DNA of 64,000 nucleotides from Vespula vulgaris. Its lineage: Eukaryota > Arthropoda > Insecta > Hymenoptera > Vespidae. The notes beneath the pieces were generated by a model, which was not told where the DNA came from, made no database searches, and saw only the letters and a list, made by a program, of their open reading frames with translations. Of this stretch, positions 24,727 to 40,124 are shown one piece after another (position 1 is the stretch's first letter; each line of letters opens with the position of its first letter). The position numbers were made by a program, and so were the translations under genes. The DNA is taken from the NCBI RefSeq assembly GCF_905475345.1, contig NC_066593.1, positions 890,774-954,773 on the forward strand. Reading direction: 5' to 3'.

Positions 24727-27700
24727 TTTTTTCTTCTTCTTCCTTCTTTCACGAATCGTCTGGTTCACGCAACCAGTCAGCTTTGTCAGCGAATGTTTTA
24801 TTTTTTTCCTTTTTTACAATTTACTTTTATATACGTATATATATATTTTTTCTTTTGATATACTTCGTATCGATCGAAGAGGATAAAAAAATCTTTTGTC
24901 GAGTTTATTGAACCCACAAGATACGCGGGTAGATGTAATATGTATGTATTAAATATATGCAATAATATATCTCTTTCTCTTTTGTAATCTCGTTTTATGC
25001 TCGTTAGTCATTCACATCTCTTTCATTTTCCTCCGTTCGTTCATTTCTCTTAATTTAATTTCGCATTTATACGATCGCACATTACCGTACATACTCGCAA
25101 TACCAGACGCAATACTCATTTTATGGCTTCAATTATTATACCTCGCAGCACAATTTTTTAACCGATGCGGTTATTTCGGAGACTTGATTTTAGGGTGACT
25201 TCATTTTCATTGTACGCTGCAACGTATATATATATTTTTTTTTAATAAAAAGAAAAAGAGAGAGAGAGAGAAAAAGTGGAAAAAAAGAAGAAAATAAAAA
25301 AGATGGACCGAAACAGAAATTCGTAACGAAATAGAAAAACGCTATTATCCATACTACGAGACGATAGTTCGAGGATAGGATTTTTGTTAGCGGCGGGATA
25401 AAACTATTTTTGAACAGTGCTCAAACGGATACGACTTGGCGATGGTAGAAGTATATGTATATATATTTATATATATACATGTATATGTATGTATGTATGT
25501 ATGTATATATACTTGTCTAGTTACCTACGTACTACGACGTGGTGCTTCAGAGAAGAGAGGATTGGATCGTTGCCGAGAATGGGAATAATAGGTGCAACCT
25601 TTTCAAAAGGTCATTGTATCTTTGTTTAATTATGGACTTATACAGCTTTTCCGCGCTAATACTTTTCTTGCAAACGACATTTCAATCTTTCTTTTCTCTC
25701 TCTTTCTTTTCTTTTTCTTCTGAGAAAATTAACCACTTCGGAGACCTATTGAATATATTATACCTATGATGGAATAAGAAAAACGAATTTTTTTACTTGG
25801 ATTCTACTTTTATGAAAAAAGAAAGAAAGAAAGAAAAGAAAAGAAAAGAAAAGAAAGACGAAGAGAAAAGGAGAGAAGAACCAGTCGCAAAAAGAAAGAA
25901 AGAAAGAAAGAAAGAAAGAAAATAAAAGTAATAAAAGGAAAAAAAAGAAAAATATTTCGAAATCCGTCGCGAGAAAAGAACGACGTTCACCTTTTGTAGA
26001 AAAATAAGAGGAGTTTTAAGAAGAAGGAACGTGGCTCTCGATGTCGTCTGCGTAGTAGCTCGTAGTAGCTGGTATCGCGACTTCGTGCTATGCTTAAATT
26101 GGATTCTACTCTCGGAGGAGAAGCCTTGAGAGGTAACGGGTCCGTGGTCGGCAAACGGAAATCTCTTGGCACTTCCTATGCCATTCCTCTCGGTTCGAAT
26201 TTCCAATCTAGGTATGCCAAGCAAAGTAGAAGTCGCCATATTTAGGACAGCCTCTCTTGCATTAAAGTCGAGATGGTACATCGAAGGAGTCTCTTGAGGG
26301 TTTTCTCTCCACCCCTTCCACCCCTTGCACCCCTCCCACCCTTCACCTCCTCCACCCCCTCCACCCCACCTTCGTACACCCTCCTCTGCCTTTGCCACCG
26401 CCTCTGCCTATCTACTTTCTACCACCCTCTTTTCTCATTCTGATCCAATGAACTTCCCAAGCTACAATTTTCATCCAAGCGTGTTATTCTTTCTTCTGAT
26501 ATCGTAAATCGATATGTAATGGTGGATGATGATGCGGCCCTCTCTTTATTATCCTGCAAATATTTTCGCGAGCAACACGGTAACTTCGATTTTCAATATA
26601 TGTACTGCAATATAATATATGTTGGTGAGGCGGGGTGATACCTATTGAGATACGTTGTGTATTGAATTTTCTTCTTTTGTTCTTTTTTTCCTTTTTTCTA
26701 CTTTTCTTTTTTCCTTTTTCTTCGAAGCTTAAAATATCTTTTATGAAAAAAGAAAAGAAGATGAAATAAAAGGGTCCATCAAACCGATACGAGATTGAAA
26801 GAAAAGTATTATCGATATATGAAGTATCGAAAATTATTTTTCTTATTTTCTCCGGTGGTTTGGTCGATTGGTCTTGTAGTCGTTTCAACGTAATCGATGA
26901 TTACTAATTAACGCAACAATAATTTTCTCGTATAGTCGTAACGTCGTCCGATCACATTTAGTCGGTGTTATCGATCCTACTGGGCACATTTACACTAACA
27001 GTAGTAGTAACAGCAGTAGCAACAGCAGCAGCAGTAGCATCAGTGGCATACGGTTCTCATCTACGTATCGGACTACGATTCACATGTTGTCCACAGCTGT
27101 TGAACTATGGCAAGCAAGTTCTTTCCTATTTATGTTATTATTCTTCCCTTCCTCTCTCTTTCCCCCTTTCTCTCTCTCTCTCTCTCCCCTCTCTTTCTCT
27201 CCTATTGACAATTATTAATCAAAGTCAACAATCTTATAAATATAATATAAATTAAATATAAACATTATATGCCATCGTCGTGCACATCGTTAAGAGAAGA
27301 AATGAGAAAGTTATAGAGATAAGAGAAAAAAGAAAGTAGAGAAAGAAAGAAGAAGAAGAAGAAGAGGAAGAAGAAGAAAAGAAAAACAAGCAAGAAAATG
27401 TTCGGTAAGGTAGACGCGTTTGCCTCTCGTCGTCTACAACCATCAACCACCGCTACCACCAGCACCAACACCTAGTAGTTGTTATATAGGTCAGCTGGTC
27501 GTCGACATTCTGGGACATTAATTTCAGAAGTGTTTCTATTCACACCCCTCCTGGTACGAGTTCATTGGCCCGTAAGGGCTCTTTTCACAGGGGTGCCTGT
27601 CTCATACGGGGGTGCTAGCAGCCAACGTAGTAAGCTCTTTGAAACTGGTTCAGAGCGGTCGTTTAATATTAATGGCAGCATTTGCGACTCCGTATGGACG

Positions 27701-28440
27701 ACGTTTAACTAACGAGACCTGGCGATTCGGTCGGCGTGCTCACTCATACGCACGCTCATCTACGCGCATGCACGCACGCAAACAATATACGCAAACACTT
27801 GTTCGTTCCAGACACATGGACGATCTCCAAGCTTTTTGCTTTCTTCATTTCTTTTCCTTTTTTTACCTTTTTCTATTTTATTTTATTTCTCTCACCCTAT
27901 CTTTATCCTTGTTTTTCCCTTCTGTTTTTCTTCCTTTGCAGTACATTCTTCTCGTCTCTGTTTTTTTTCCTCTCGATCCACCATCCACTCTCCCTCATTC
28001 ACTCCCTCCCCTCCAACCTTTTGCTTCTCTCCCTCTTTGTTTCTCTCGATCTCTAAAGTGCACACGCGCTAATCGATGACTTCGGTGACTAGCCTGCTAA
28101 GTTGAAAGGGATCGTTGACGCGCCGAGGCCATAGAGGGAAGAATTTAAACGAAGCTCGAAGCTCTTTTCGGATCGATTGAATGTTTCTGCGAGGCCATCG
28201 GATAGAACTCTCGTTCTCCCCTATCTCTTTTCCTCTTTGAGTTGATTTCATGCCACGTGAGCGCATAGTATAACGTACAGTTGAATATTGTGCGTAGTAT
28301 TATGTATCCCAAGTACATGCTCATCGTGGTACAAATATTTATAGTTAAGTGTAAAGGCAAATGTTTACTCGTTCGCGGATAATTAAATGGTCGGTAATTT
28401 CATAAGCTACTCTTGTATAAATTATATATACCCCTATATA

Positions 28441-28472
<32 letters not shown>

Positions 28473-28566
28473 GAATGCAGGAAATATTTATAGAAAAAAA
28501 AGAACACTCGTTCGATACAAGTTTTTAACTTTGTTAGATTTTTAAGGAGTTAGATTTTATATATAC

Positions 28567-28614
<48 letters not shown>

Positions 28615-29942
28615 AAAGATAGTAAATGATATCTCCTATTTTTACTTTTATTTCTTTCTTTCTCTTCCTTTTTCCTTTTCTTTAAGTGGACTCGACCGGT
28701 GATCTCGAATCGCAAAAGTCGTAAAACAAGACGTTAGCTTTATGATGCGGAAGGGTCAAAGGTGGAAAGAGAAATAAAGAGAAATAGGAAAGGAGAAAGA
28801 GAAAGAGAAAGAGAGAGAAAGCAGGGTGGGAGAGTTTTCATTGCAACGTTAAGAAAAGCATGAGAGAAGTCTGGAGATATTCCAAAACGTAAGTAACGTG
28901 GTTCGGAAAATTAAAGTTTTAAAAGTCGACGACATTTTGTCGTCTTGTCTTGTAAGGCAAGAAAACAGAGTTCGAAATCGTTATTAACGTTATTCCTTAG
29001 AATGTTCTTGATATCACATATCCCACTATTGTCTTTTATTATCCCATCTTTTTTATTTACAAACGAACGATTTCTTTCTTTATATCCCTCGTAAGATATT
29101 CTCGCGTTCGAGCTAATACAAAGACTGCGAATCCTTCTTTCCCATTACTTTTATATCGTAAAACGAAAGAGATAAGACGTTTCTCCTGACGTATCGAGCA
29201 TTGCCAGACGATAAATTGCATCACGAGTTTCGTGGTCGCAGATAACATTCGTTTATATAAACAAGAAGTTTCACGCAGACACGGTATAACATCGGTCTAT
29301 CATCCCCTCCCATAAACGCAAATACCTCAAAGCTAGTAATATCCAAACTACATACATTTCTACTAATACTATAAACGTATAACTTCGATCGAGTCGAACG
29401 TCGGTCATTCCTTTCGAACGTTTCGTTATTAACGTCAAATGATGTTAAAATTGTAATAATTTATTAATAGTTAAATTTGATGACCTATGTATGTATTCAA
29501 GATCATACATACGTTTATTTACAGTTTATATGATTCTTATCAGTACCCATTATACGGTAAAAGATCAGAGAAAGAGAAGGAGAAAGAGAAAGAGAGAGAA
29601 ATCGCGTAGAGGAGTGTATCACCTTTTTCGTTAATATTCAATGTACGCGAAATGTCAAACGTGTACTGCAAGCCAAATTCGAAGGTATTCCATAATAGCC
29701 TGCAGCTTGAGCAAGCACGAAACTAATCTACAAACTCGTTGCAAGCTGATAAGTCAAGTCCGTGTTTAACTTTGGTTGTGACGTTGCTTCCAAGCAGAGG
29801 TCGTGTATAATTAGCGATTATTGAATTTGCGATTTGCCGCTACGATTACACAGAGAAAGAGAAATAGAAAGAGGGAAAGAGATACCAAAACGATCACGTT
29901 ATCATTGCTCTCGAATTTACGAAAATTGTCGAGATATATATC

Positions 29943-29997
<55 letters not shown>

Positions 29998-30374
29998 TAG
30001 TATCGAGGTTTATACTTGTTATACACTTGATTGACTCACGATTTAAAACGTACGTTTCATTTTCAGTCGCGATTTAAAATCATAATTATATGATACTGTT
30101 ATTATATCGCTCTATAATTATATGATATTATTATCGTATCAATGGAGGTAGAGAATTAATATTATTTTTTTTTCTTTGTTAGAAATATTTTATTTTTCAT
30201 TGATTTATTTTATTTCTTTACTAAATAATACTCTCATGTTTGTCGATTGAAAACGATCGAAACTTTTTCAAATGTTATCAAACGAAGAATAGATATCTCC
30301 GATAAATATCTTTAAGAAAACGATTTAACTTTTTTTCATTCTATTCCTCTAAATCAGATCATCAGATTATCCTA

Positions 30375-30413
<39 letters not shown>

Positions 30414-31269
30414 CTCTTTCTCTGTCTATTCTTTCATTTTCAAAAAAGATATCATTTTCGATATTCCCTACGTTTCGAGCGAGATACAAATACACATCTT
30501 CATTCTGTAAGTACTAGCGATGTAACAAGGATGTTCGAACAGTACCTATTCCATGATAACCCACATATGAAGACAAAAAGCTTTTGTTCGTCCTTTGAAT
30601 ATCATGATGACGCAATGGGGACCTTTCGGTAGGAACTCTTGTCTTTGATAAAGCGAAGAGAAAATGATATCTCGTTTATGGGGGTGTGAGGACCGAGAGG
30701 GACGGCGACTGAAGGGTGAATGGGTGGGAAGAAGAAATGGTTTGGTCACCTTCTTCCTGACGTTATTACATTAGTTTCGTAATTTCTTCATTTTTCATAA
30801 ATTTTTTTTCTCGACCAACTAGTCTATCGATCGATATTCGATATCAAATATTTCAAAGAATCTTATTACCTAGTCAAGAAGATAAAAGATATGGGTATAT
30901 AGTTAATAAAAAAAAAAATGGAGTAAATCAGATAGTCTCTTTATGGTCATTGTTCGTTCTTATCTACTTATTTATTCTTTCGTGAAAAAAGGGACGACTC
31001 TGTGTAAACTGTTTCCATGCAAAGGTTCGAACTTTAATTGTTAGTTATTCGTAAGGTTTCATTAAGTAGTCATTGGTACGCTTCGAGATGTCATGGCCAT
31101 ACATTGTTGTTTGTTAATGAGAAAGGAAAATCAGATAGCAGTGGGATGTAAAGAAAGAACAGGGGGTTTAGGGGAATGGCATAAGGAAGTTAGGTGCAAG
31201 GTGAATTAGGTGGAGGATAATCGAATAGGAGGAAACAAAGTGAATATTGTATGTGTATATATATGTATT

Positions 31270-31314
<45 letters not shown>

Positions 31315-31635
31315 GAGAGAGAGAGAGATAGGAATAGGATCTATGGTATAGGAGAAATTTCTAACGGAGTACCGTTCTAAATTCTAAAGCCAAATGCGTC
31401 CTAACCACGATGAAATTTAAATTCGATGCAATGAGATCGTCTTTCTCTTTATCTTCTTTTCTTTTTTCTTTTTTCTTTTTTTTCCACTTTACTTTCTTTC
31501 CTTTTCATTTTACTCAGATATTTATCTCCGTTACCTTCTTCGTTTCTTTCCAAATTGTCCTTTGTTTTACTTTTCTTTTTCCATCTTGATGATCTCTCTT
31601 TCTCTCTCTCTCTCTCTCTCTTTATATATATATTT

Positions 31636-31686
<51 letters not shown>

Positions 31687-34600
31687 CTTTACCTTTCCTT
31701 TCTCTTAGATTTCCAACTATCAAAACCATTTCGAAATAAGACAATACTCCTCGTTGAATTTCGAACGAAATTCAACCAATTAAAATTTCTAAGATTTCTT
31801 GCTAATAGATTTCTTCCTAGACGAACAAATACAACATGATAATTTATTAAATATATCATTTATTCTTACGAGTATTAATTTCTACGAGTATTTCTATAAT
31901 AACGTAGAAAAATATTTATAATGGTATTCGGTAAAAGCGTTTCTTTAGTTGAGACTTTTTTTCGAGGTCGTCCGATGAAAAATCTCGATAAATTCAAGTC
32001 TACGTTCTTTTCGCGAAAAATGTATCTACATACATACATACACATATATATATATATACATACATACATACATACATGCATACATACCACCTTTCACGCA
32101 AAGTGAAAACGTTCTCGTAAAAACACGAGTTTTCTTATCACTCTTTTTCTATCCTTTTCTATCTTTCTCTGTATACATATCTTCTTTTCTTCTCTTTTTT
32201 TTTCTTTTTTGTTTTATTCGAATCGTTTCTATCGCGAAGAAAGCACCGCAACGTTTTAACCGCGATTGCAATACGAAAGAGAATAGATTTTCAACTGGTG
32301 CGAGAGATCCTCAGTTTTATTATACTCTTCTCTATTCGAAAAGATTTCTTTTATCTTTCTTTCTTTCTTTCTTTTTTTCTTCTCCTTCTTTTTCCCGTTC
32401 CCGTCGTAATTTGATTTCTTTTTTTTTTCTTCTTTTTTTTTTTAGGATCAATTTCGGTCAACTCAAGCAGGATTGTCGTTTCTCGTGAACCACATCGCTA
32501 AAGAGTATTCGAGGGAAACGTTTCACCCTTCTTAATACCGACGGTAACTTGAGAAAAGATCGTACGTGTCTCTCGAGGGAAGCTTAGTATAGTTTTCAGG
32601 TCTTGAAATGTACATCGAGAGGATCGTGGCGGTCGTCGTTATTTGCTTTTCCTTTTTCAACTTCGCTTCCGAGTAATCCGAGAAGCAGCTCGTAAACACA
32701 TTCCAAGCACGCAGCGTTGCGTGCTACTTAATGATAAAGGGAGAGAAAAGAGGGTGGGTCGAGATAAAAACTTGTACGGGTGTATAGGGATGCATTAGAA
32801 ACCGGCGAACTTTTTCCAAAGATAAAGACAATAGTATCGTATCAAAAAGCATTTGAAGCTTCGTAAGCTCCGTTAATCGTATCCATTTGAATTTTAATGA
32901 ATATATATATATATATAATAATAATATATATAATGAACTTTGATAATTTACAAGTTATTTTAAATTTCTGGATTTGTTTTTTTTTCTTCTTTTTTTTTCA
33001 AAGACACAAATGAAATCGACTTTCCAGTTGGCACTACTCACCTTATCGATACGAGTATCATGGCGAATATCAGGTACTTCCCAAGCAATGGCACGACCAA
33101 CGACGTTGGCGGAATAATCTCAACGACCAAGAGGAAAAACACGTGAAGACTGATGAGGATTGATATAGAGAGGGTCACCTGAAACGTGACAAATTGTGGA
33201 CATTTAACTTTCCCTCTTATGTACATATATCCCTTCTAATCTATTCTTTATATTTTCTCTTATGTATGGTATACGTATAAACTTTTGTATATCTCTTCTT
33301 TATATTTTATACGTTTAGATTTTAATTTTGTTCATTGGAGTCGTCGAAAGAAAGAAAGAAAGAAAAAAAAAAACAACGGCATACGAAAAATAATCTTTTA
33401 TTAATAACGTGTAAATCTAGGAAAACAAAATTTGTTAATCTATTAAACGTGAATTAATTTAATAAATCAATATATAAATATATATTTTTTTAACGTTACT
33501 ATTTGTGTGTGTGTAGTGTGTGTGTAGTGTGTAACATTACTGTCAGTAATGTCGTTTTTACAGGGATTAAAATCCCTTTCGTGTTGAGACCATCCCATAA
33601 AGGGAGAAAGGTATAAGTTTTTTCTTGTCTTTTATCTTTTTTTTTCTCTTCTTTCCCTTCCTCGAGCTTGGCATCCCTCAACGTATTACGAATTTAAGCT
33701 CAAGTTGGGATGGAAGTTGAAAAAAAGAAGGGAAAAAAAAGTAAAAAAAAAAAAAGAAGAAGAAGAAGAAAGAAAGGAGGAACAGGGAAGCACGGATGGT
33801 CGTCGGAGGTGAGGGAAAATTCGTATTTATGACTTGGATAAAGAATACGACGGAGAAATGAGAATAAAGGGTAAAAACGTGCTCGGTTAAAGGAAGAACT
33901 TTCAAAACTGACACCGTTTCGTTCTTTATATGTAAGAAATTACGATAATACGATATCAAGTAGATACCTTTGAACATATATGTTAAATATCCATTTAATC
34001 GACAAATATATATTTCTAATTGATCTCGGTGATCAATATAGCAGAAAATTTTCAATGGAATGTTTTCAAAACGAGAATCGTTCCCCATAGTTAAATAATT
34101 CCCATTAGACCATTAAGACATTCACAATCGGATTGCTTCGCTGTTGTACTATAATTGGTTCTTCGATCGACAAATGTAGGAAGTTAGATCCGTGAGAATT
34201 TCTAGATATACTTGCCTCGATATATATATATATATACACATACATACACACACACACATGCATAGAAAGAGACCTATACATAGAAACGTGCCAAAGCTAT
34301 TTTCGTTCGGCGAAGAAGACACGTATCTCTCTTCTAGGCTTTCAATGAAATCGACGGTGAGGGTCTGACTATCTTGAATCATTTATCTCCCCAACGTTCT
34401 TCGAGTATAACTTTTCTCGTGGGAGATTCTATAGACTTGCCAGTAAAACACGTATACACTCACCTATGCGTACGCCCACATACACCCACGCGAGCGTATC
34501 GATACAAATACAGAAAAATACATTCGTTTTATAGATCACGATATTGGAGAGAAAGAGAGAGGAACGGGGATGTGAGAGTGAGAGAATGAAAGAGAAGAGG

Positions 34601-35254
34601 GTGATCCTTCTTCGTTGTTTTCCGATATGCCACTACGGCGGTTGCATTTTCGACGTATTAATTTATGAAATGGTGGAAGAGTTTCGGTCCTCGACACGAG
34701 AAACGAGAACTGCTATCAACTCCCACTGGTTGGTTCTCCTACGCGCTTTTCGCAAACAGACCTCTTCATCGATGCAGTTCGGTCAATATTGTCCCTTCGA
34801 TTGGCGCACCTACCCATAATCGTTAACTCATCTAATAGCGATAATTGACAAACCATAAGCGAAATTGTTTTACATGATATGTATTTCAATATAAATAACC
34901 ACAACAGCGTTATCGATAGATTAGATCGATCGGAGTATATCAAACAGGTGTCCGTCAGATAAATTCGTTCAGGTTCAAATCGATTCCATTATAGATTAGA
35001 ATCGGGCTAGAAATTGTAATCTAACATTTCGAATGTTAACTTCCTAAGGTGTCACTTAACCTTATCAGCGATTGAACCAAAGCGAGCAGAGATCGTATGG
35101 TAATTAATGACATGGCATTCTCCGTTTGAGGGTAACAGAGAACACAGATGGTGCCTAGATACATTCTCTCGAAGGATGTAGGACATTCCGAGCGTGTAAA
35201 CGTCAGGGTATTTAAATGACACTATTTGGATCGTTCAATTGCATACATATGTTG

Positions 35255-35307
<53 letters not shown>

Positions 35308-36091
35308 ATATGTGAATGAATGTTTCTAACGAATCACAAAATAGATGAGACGAAAACAGAGATACGGAAATCTATCTTTGTGGTCGACAATTTGTGTATG
35401 TGTGTGTGTGTGATATATATATGTATATATATCATCGATTTGCAAGCTTTGATTTTTCCATATTTCCTTTTTTTCGTTTTTTTATTCTTTTTTTTTTTTG
35501 GTTTTCTCTTCTTCTTTTTCTTCTTCTTCTTCTTCCTCTGAGTTCATCGTCGAACCATAGAAAAGGGCATCCAGATAAAAGAGGTCTCGTAACGGAAGTT
35601 CGACTTTTCGTTAGACTGCTGCTCGGCGAGTCGGCGAGTCAAGAGCATCGAATACGGATATATTCTCACACTCGAACACGAATTTCTAGTCTAGGTAGTA
35701 CCTCTCAGTCGTCGTGAGCCTTTTCCTAGATATACTCGTGTTATACGCGATAATACTTGCACGTACATAGTATATATGTATACCTTTATATATATATATA
35801 TATACATATGTAGATTCTGTATGGGAAGGGTGCATTTTCACGACGATTTCAAGCTCTTCCCTCTTTAGATCACTCGAGGGATCACGACTCGCCTGTTCTC
35901 GGAGATAACTGTGATGAACTACCGAAACCTATATGCTATAGAAACCAATATGAGAGATCGAGAGAGAAAACCCTCTAGGTTATTCTCGGCAGATAAAACA
36001 TCTTTGAGCAATAAAGGAAGAATTATTGTTGAAAGAGATAAAAATATAAAATAAATATTTTTTAACGATAGAGAACTAACGACGATTATTC

Positions 36092-36141
<50 letters not shown>

Positions 36142-36706
36142 GTATTTAATATATATATAAAGTATATCTCGTATAATTATCCGATATGTATAAAATTGAT
36201 CACGTACATATACGTAACGCGGCTTGAAAAAATATTCAAGTAGAAATTAGTATGAAAACGATTTAAAACGATCATTTCAACTGTTTTCTTTATCTTTTTT
36301 TTTGTTTCATTTAAACTAATAAATAATCAGAAATTCTTTGTAAAAATTGTTTTTTTCCTCCTTTTGTCTTTTTTTTTTTTAGGAGAAACGAACTAACAAC
36401 GTTCCGAACATCCAAGGGAGTAATTTTGAAAGAAATATGGAAACTCTCTCGGACGATACATACAACGTGCGCGCCCACACACATCTGTACATATATATAC
36501 ACACATCTATGCTCACGTAAAGTGGCATATAGCGTTTTCAGGGCGTCAATCAAGCGGGCTGAATCGATAAGCAATATCGCGGTCCGGTGATTGACCTGCA
36601 GCAGCCAGTGCGACTATCGAAATTACATCTTCTCTCTCTCTCTCTCTCTCCCCCTCTCCCTCTCTCTCTTGTTATATGTATGTATGTATATATATATGTA
36701 TGTGTA

Positions 36707-36751
<45 letters not shown>

Positions 36752-38749
36752 TGCTTGCTCTTTCACGGCGTCACCCATAATATGGGAAATCATGGCGTTA
36801 CCACCCCCTTTCAACCATCCTTCCATCCTACTCCCCCTTCCGCCTTGTCTTTTCTATTCTCTCGGAGCTTTATGGGTTGCATCCAAGCTCGTGTACGAGA
36901 GTACCGAGATAAATAATAATCCGTTGGACACAAATTGAATTTATGTTGGAGATATAGAGTTACTCTTGTGATGTTATCGATAAGAGATTCGTTTCATCCT
37001 TTAAATCGATCGATGTACGTTTTCAGAAACGTCAGTTAGACTGTCATTCTCTCTCTCTCTCTCTCTCTCTTTATTTCCATCTCTTGCTCTTCTTATTTTT
37101 CCTTTTTCTTCTTTTTTTTTTGTTTTTTTTCTCAGTTTTATAAAAACTACGTATCAATTTCGAATTCATTTAAATATTCATATAACTTGGTTTTATCTAT
37201 CCATGTGTACTTACGCATATACTTATACACGCATTACATTGCACATTATATACATACGTAGGTACATATATACGTCGATTTCACGTTAAAGCATATAAAG
37301 GATAATTCAGCCAATGGAATAGTCGTAAAGGATAAAGGATGGGTAATGTTTTAATGGCTTTGTAAAAAAGAGAGAGAGAGAGAGAGAGAGTGAGAGAAAG
37401 AGAGTGAACAAGGTAGAAACGTTTTTACGTACGCTAATTTCACGTTAACGAGTGTGACCTTTGTGAACGAAGAGAATAAGAGAGACGACGTGTTTCGTTA
37501 GAAGTTAACAAATAAAAAAGCCAAGGGGGAAGGAAGCTAAAAGGGTTTTGATATCATTCGGACCAATGAAAACGCGAGGTTCCTTTGCATTTCGATGTGA
37601 AAGAAAAATCTCCAACAAAGGTATTTCTTATAACGCGGATAGTACGAAGGTGGTATTAAAAAGGGTATCAAAGGAAGGGGAAGCGTGGGAAGAGTGCAAA
37701 AAAAAAGGAGAAAAAAGAAAGTAAAAGAAAAGAACAAAAAAAAAGAAGAAGAAAAAAGAAAGAAAAAGAAAAGAAGACCAAAAAAGGAGAAAAAAAGAAA
37801 GAAAAAAAAAGGAGAGAAAAGAAAGACAAAAGGAAGAAAAACAAAAGGGGAAGAAAAGAGAAGAAGGAAGTCGTCTTTTCGTCTTTAAAAACGATAATAT
37901 TTTTCTCTTCCGTTGAAATGGATAGCACTTCTCTTTCTCTTATATCTCTTCGATTATCGTCGGATTTGAAGAGCAAACGAACAAGGTTGACACCGGAGCG
38001 GTCCGTGTGTGAAATCTTAAAAAAAGAGAAGAAAGAGGACGAAGAAGAGGTAAAGGATGGGGAAAGTGGAAAAGGTGAGGATTCGTTTATATCTCCCGAG
38101 GCAGGAGGACTCTCTCGGTGAGGGATGAAAAAAAAAAGAAAAGAGAGAGAAAAAAGGAAGAAAAAAAGGAGAAGAAAAAAGAACAACAGGGAGAAAAAAG
38201 TAACACGTTAGCGTGCATACATCGTGCGAAGAAGTTAAGGGTAGAAGGAAAAGGAAAGAAAGAGGGAGAGGAGGAAGAAGAGGAGAAGGAGGAGGAGGAG
38301 GAGGAGGAAGGAGGAGGAAGGAGAAAGGTGACCACGTGTGTTCCTCTTATGTTTTTATTCCGCACGTGGTATGGAAAAGAAGAGAATTCGAATCGGCTTC
38401 CAGCAATTTTCTGAGACTAGTGGTAGTGGGACGCTTGAGATAAAAATGGAAAAAAGAAAAAAGAAATAGAGGGAGGAGATGAGGAGGAGGAGGAGGAGGA
38501 AGAAGAAGAAGAAGAAGTGGTAGCAGGAGGAGGGCTAGAGGATGAAGAAGGAAAAGGAGCCGATGAGATGGGTCAGAGAGGTCTAGGTAGAAATGAAAAA
38601 TAGTTGGAGAGCCGTCGGGCCAAAAGTAACCACCCCCTCTTGCTTCCCTTACAGATAAGAGAAAATAACGAGGCCGACTGGCACGCGGAAGAGAACTAAT
38701 TCGGTGCATATTTCACACAAGTTCCTTCTCTCTCTATCTTTTTCTCTCT

Positions 38750-38811
<62 letters not shown>

Positions 38812-38873
38812 TCATCTTTCTTTCTTTCTTTCTTTCTCTTATAGCTATGCATTGTGGTATATATCCGTTAGTT

Positions 38874-38905
<32 letters not shown>

Positions 38906-39195
38906 CGAACGACCATTTCCTGAGGATAAAGGAATTAATTACCTTGGAATCTCTCGTTTTTTCTCTCTAGATCAATTAAGGATCGTTTCTCCCCAAAGGA
39001 ATGAGTTTGATAGATCCTTTTATATTCTACAAATTTCTTTTTTTTTCTTCTTCCTATTTTTTTGTCTCCTCTTTTTTTCTCTTTCATTTTCTTTTCTCTT
39101 TTTTTTCTTCTTCTTCTTCCTCCTCTTCCTTCCTCATGTCCATAACAAATTCATAGCAAATCGAATTGTATTAATTGGTACACTGTTTGGAACTA

Positions 39196-39250
<55 letters not shown>

Positions 39251-40076
39251 CCAAACGACCGAGCGATGTCAGGCGACTCTAGAAACAGCGTGTTTATGGA
39301 GAGAAACCTATTTCGTTTGATCAAGTACATTCTCGAATGCGTTTTACCGTAGGTATCGTTGAACGAATGGGTCGTTGGAAACAACACAGCATCCAAATCG
39401 ATACGGTCTCGCTGTACGATCGATCGATATACGCTATAAATACGTTCCATTTATTCCTTTTCCATTCTCTAATTTTGTTTGTACTGTGTTACTGTTTAAA
39501 TACGTTAAAGAAAGTTCGAAGAAACTTAGAATCGACGATTCGATCTATTTCTATTTTCGTTTATAATTTTTATTAATTATTAGAAACTACGGAAAAATAT
39601 AAAAAAAAATAAATAAAGGAAAAGAAAATTAAATTAGAAAAAATTGACAAAAATGGAGTTTGCGAATGTCGTTACACATAAAGTTTCTCGGCAAATTCTA
39701 CATAAGATAACGAAATATATGTTTCTTTCGTTGATTGCCATAAAGCACACGCACATACACAGATACATATGTATAGTGAAAAATATATCGTATTCTTATA
39801 TGTTAAAAGTTAATCCCCGAGTCGAGGGTTACATGAATATTTTGTGGTAGAAACGAAGAGATAGAAAATGTAAATTGTGATATTCATAGATAGATAGATA
39901 GGTAGATAGATAAATAGACAGATATATAGATAGATAGATAGATAGATAGATGGCACTATGCGAATTTGATTTGTTATTTTAACTTAAACTTTCATTCGCG
40001 ATGAGTTAAATTATTCATAAGCGATACCCCAATTGGAAAAGTTTCTCTTAAAGATCTATTTAAGAATTCGAGAGAC

Positions 40077-40124
<48 letters not shown>

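Larger units (their letters stand above)
15403..33041 (-). other. nAChR alpha4 intron 7 (17.6 kb)
   Basis: The second longest intron. It is mostly simple repeats and AT-rich DNA, with higher-complexity islands at about 15640-15960, 20885-21130, 26000-26280 and 27480-27740. None of these translates to a recognised protein. Confidence 0.7.

Noticed and set aside
26180..26205. GGTTCGAAT as a possible tRNA T-loop
   Set aside because: No acceptor stem, anticodon arm or A-box could be found around it. The same applies to similar strings at about 31023 and 34971.
25793..26398. 201-codon open frame on the - strand inside intron 7
   Set aside because: Both ends are low complexity (Gly/Trp from GGT/GGA repeats at the start, Phe/Ser from A/G tracts on the opposite strand at the end), and the middle matches no known family. 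Most likely a composition-driven frame.
27612..28079. 155-codon + strand frame
   Set aside because: The first third lies in the complex block but the rest is a T/C tract giving Phe/Leu/Ser; no splice context or family similarity.
37690..38540. Lys/Glu-rich open frames in long purine tracts
   Set aside because: Stop codons are rare in A/G-only sequence, so all three + frames are open by composition.
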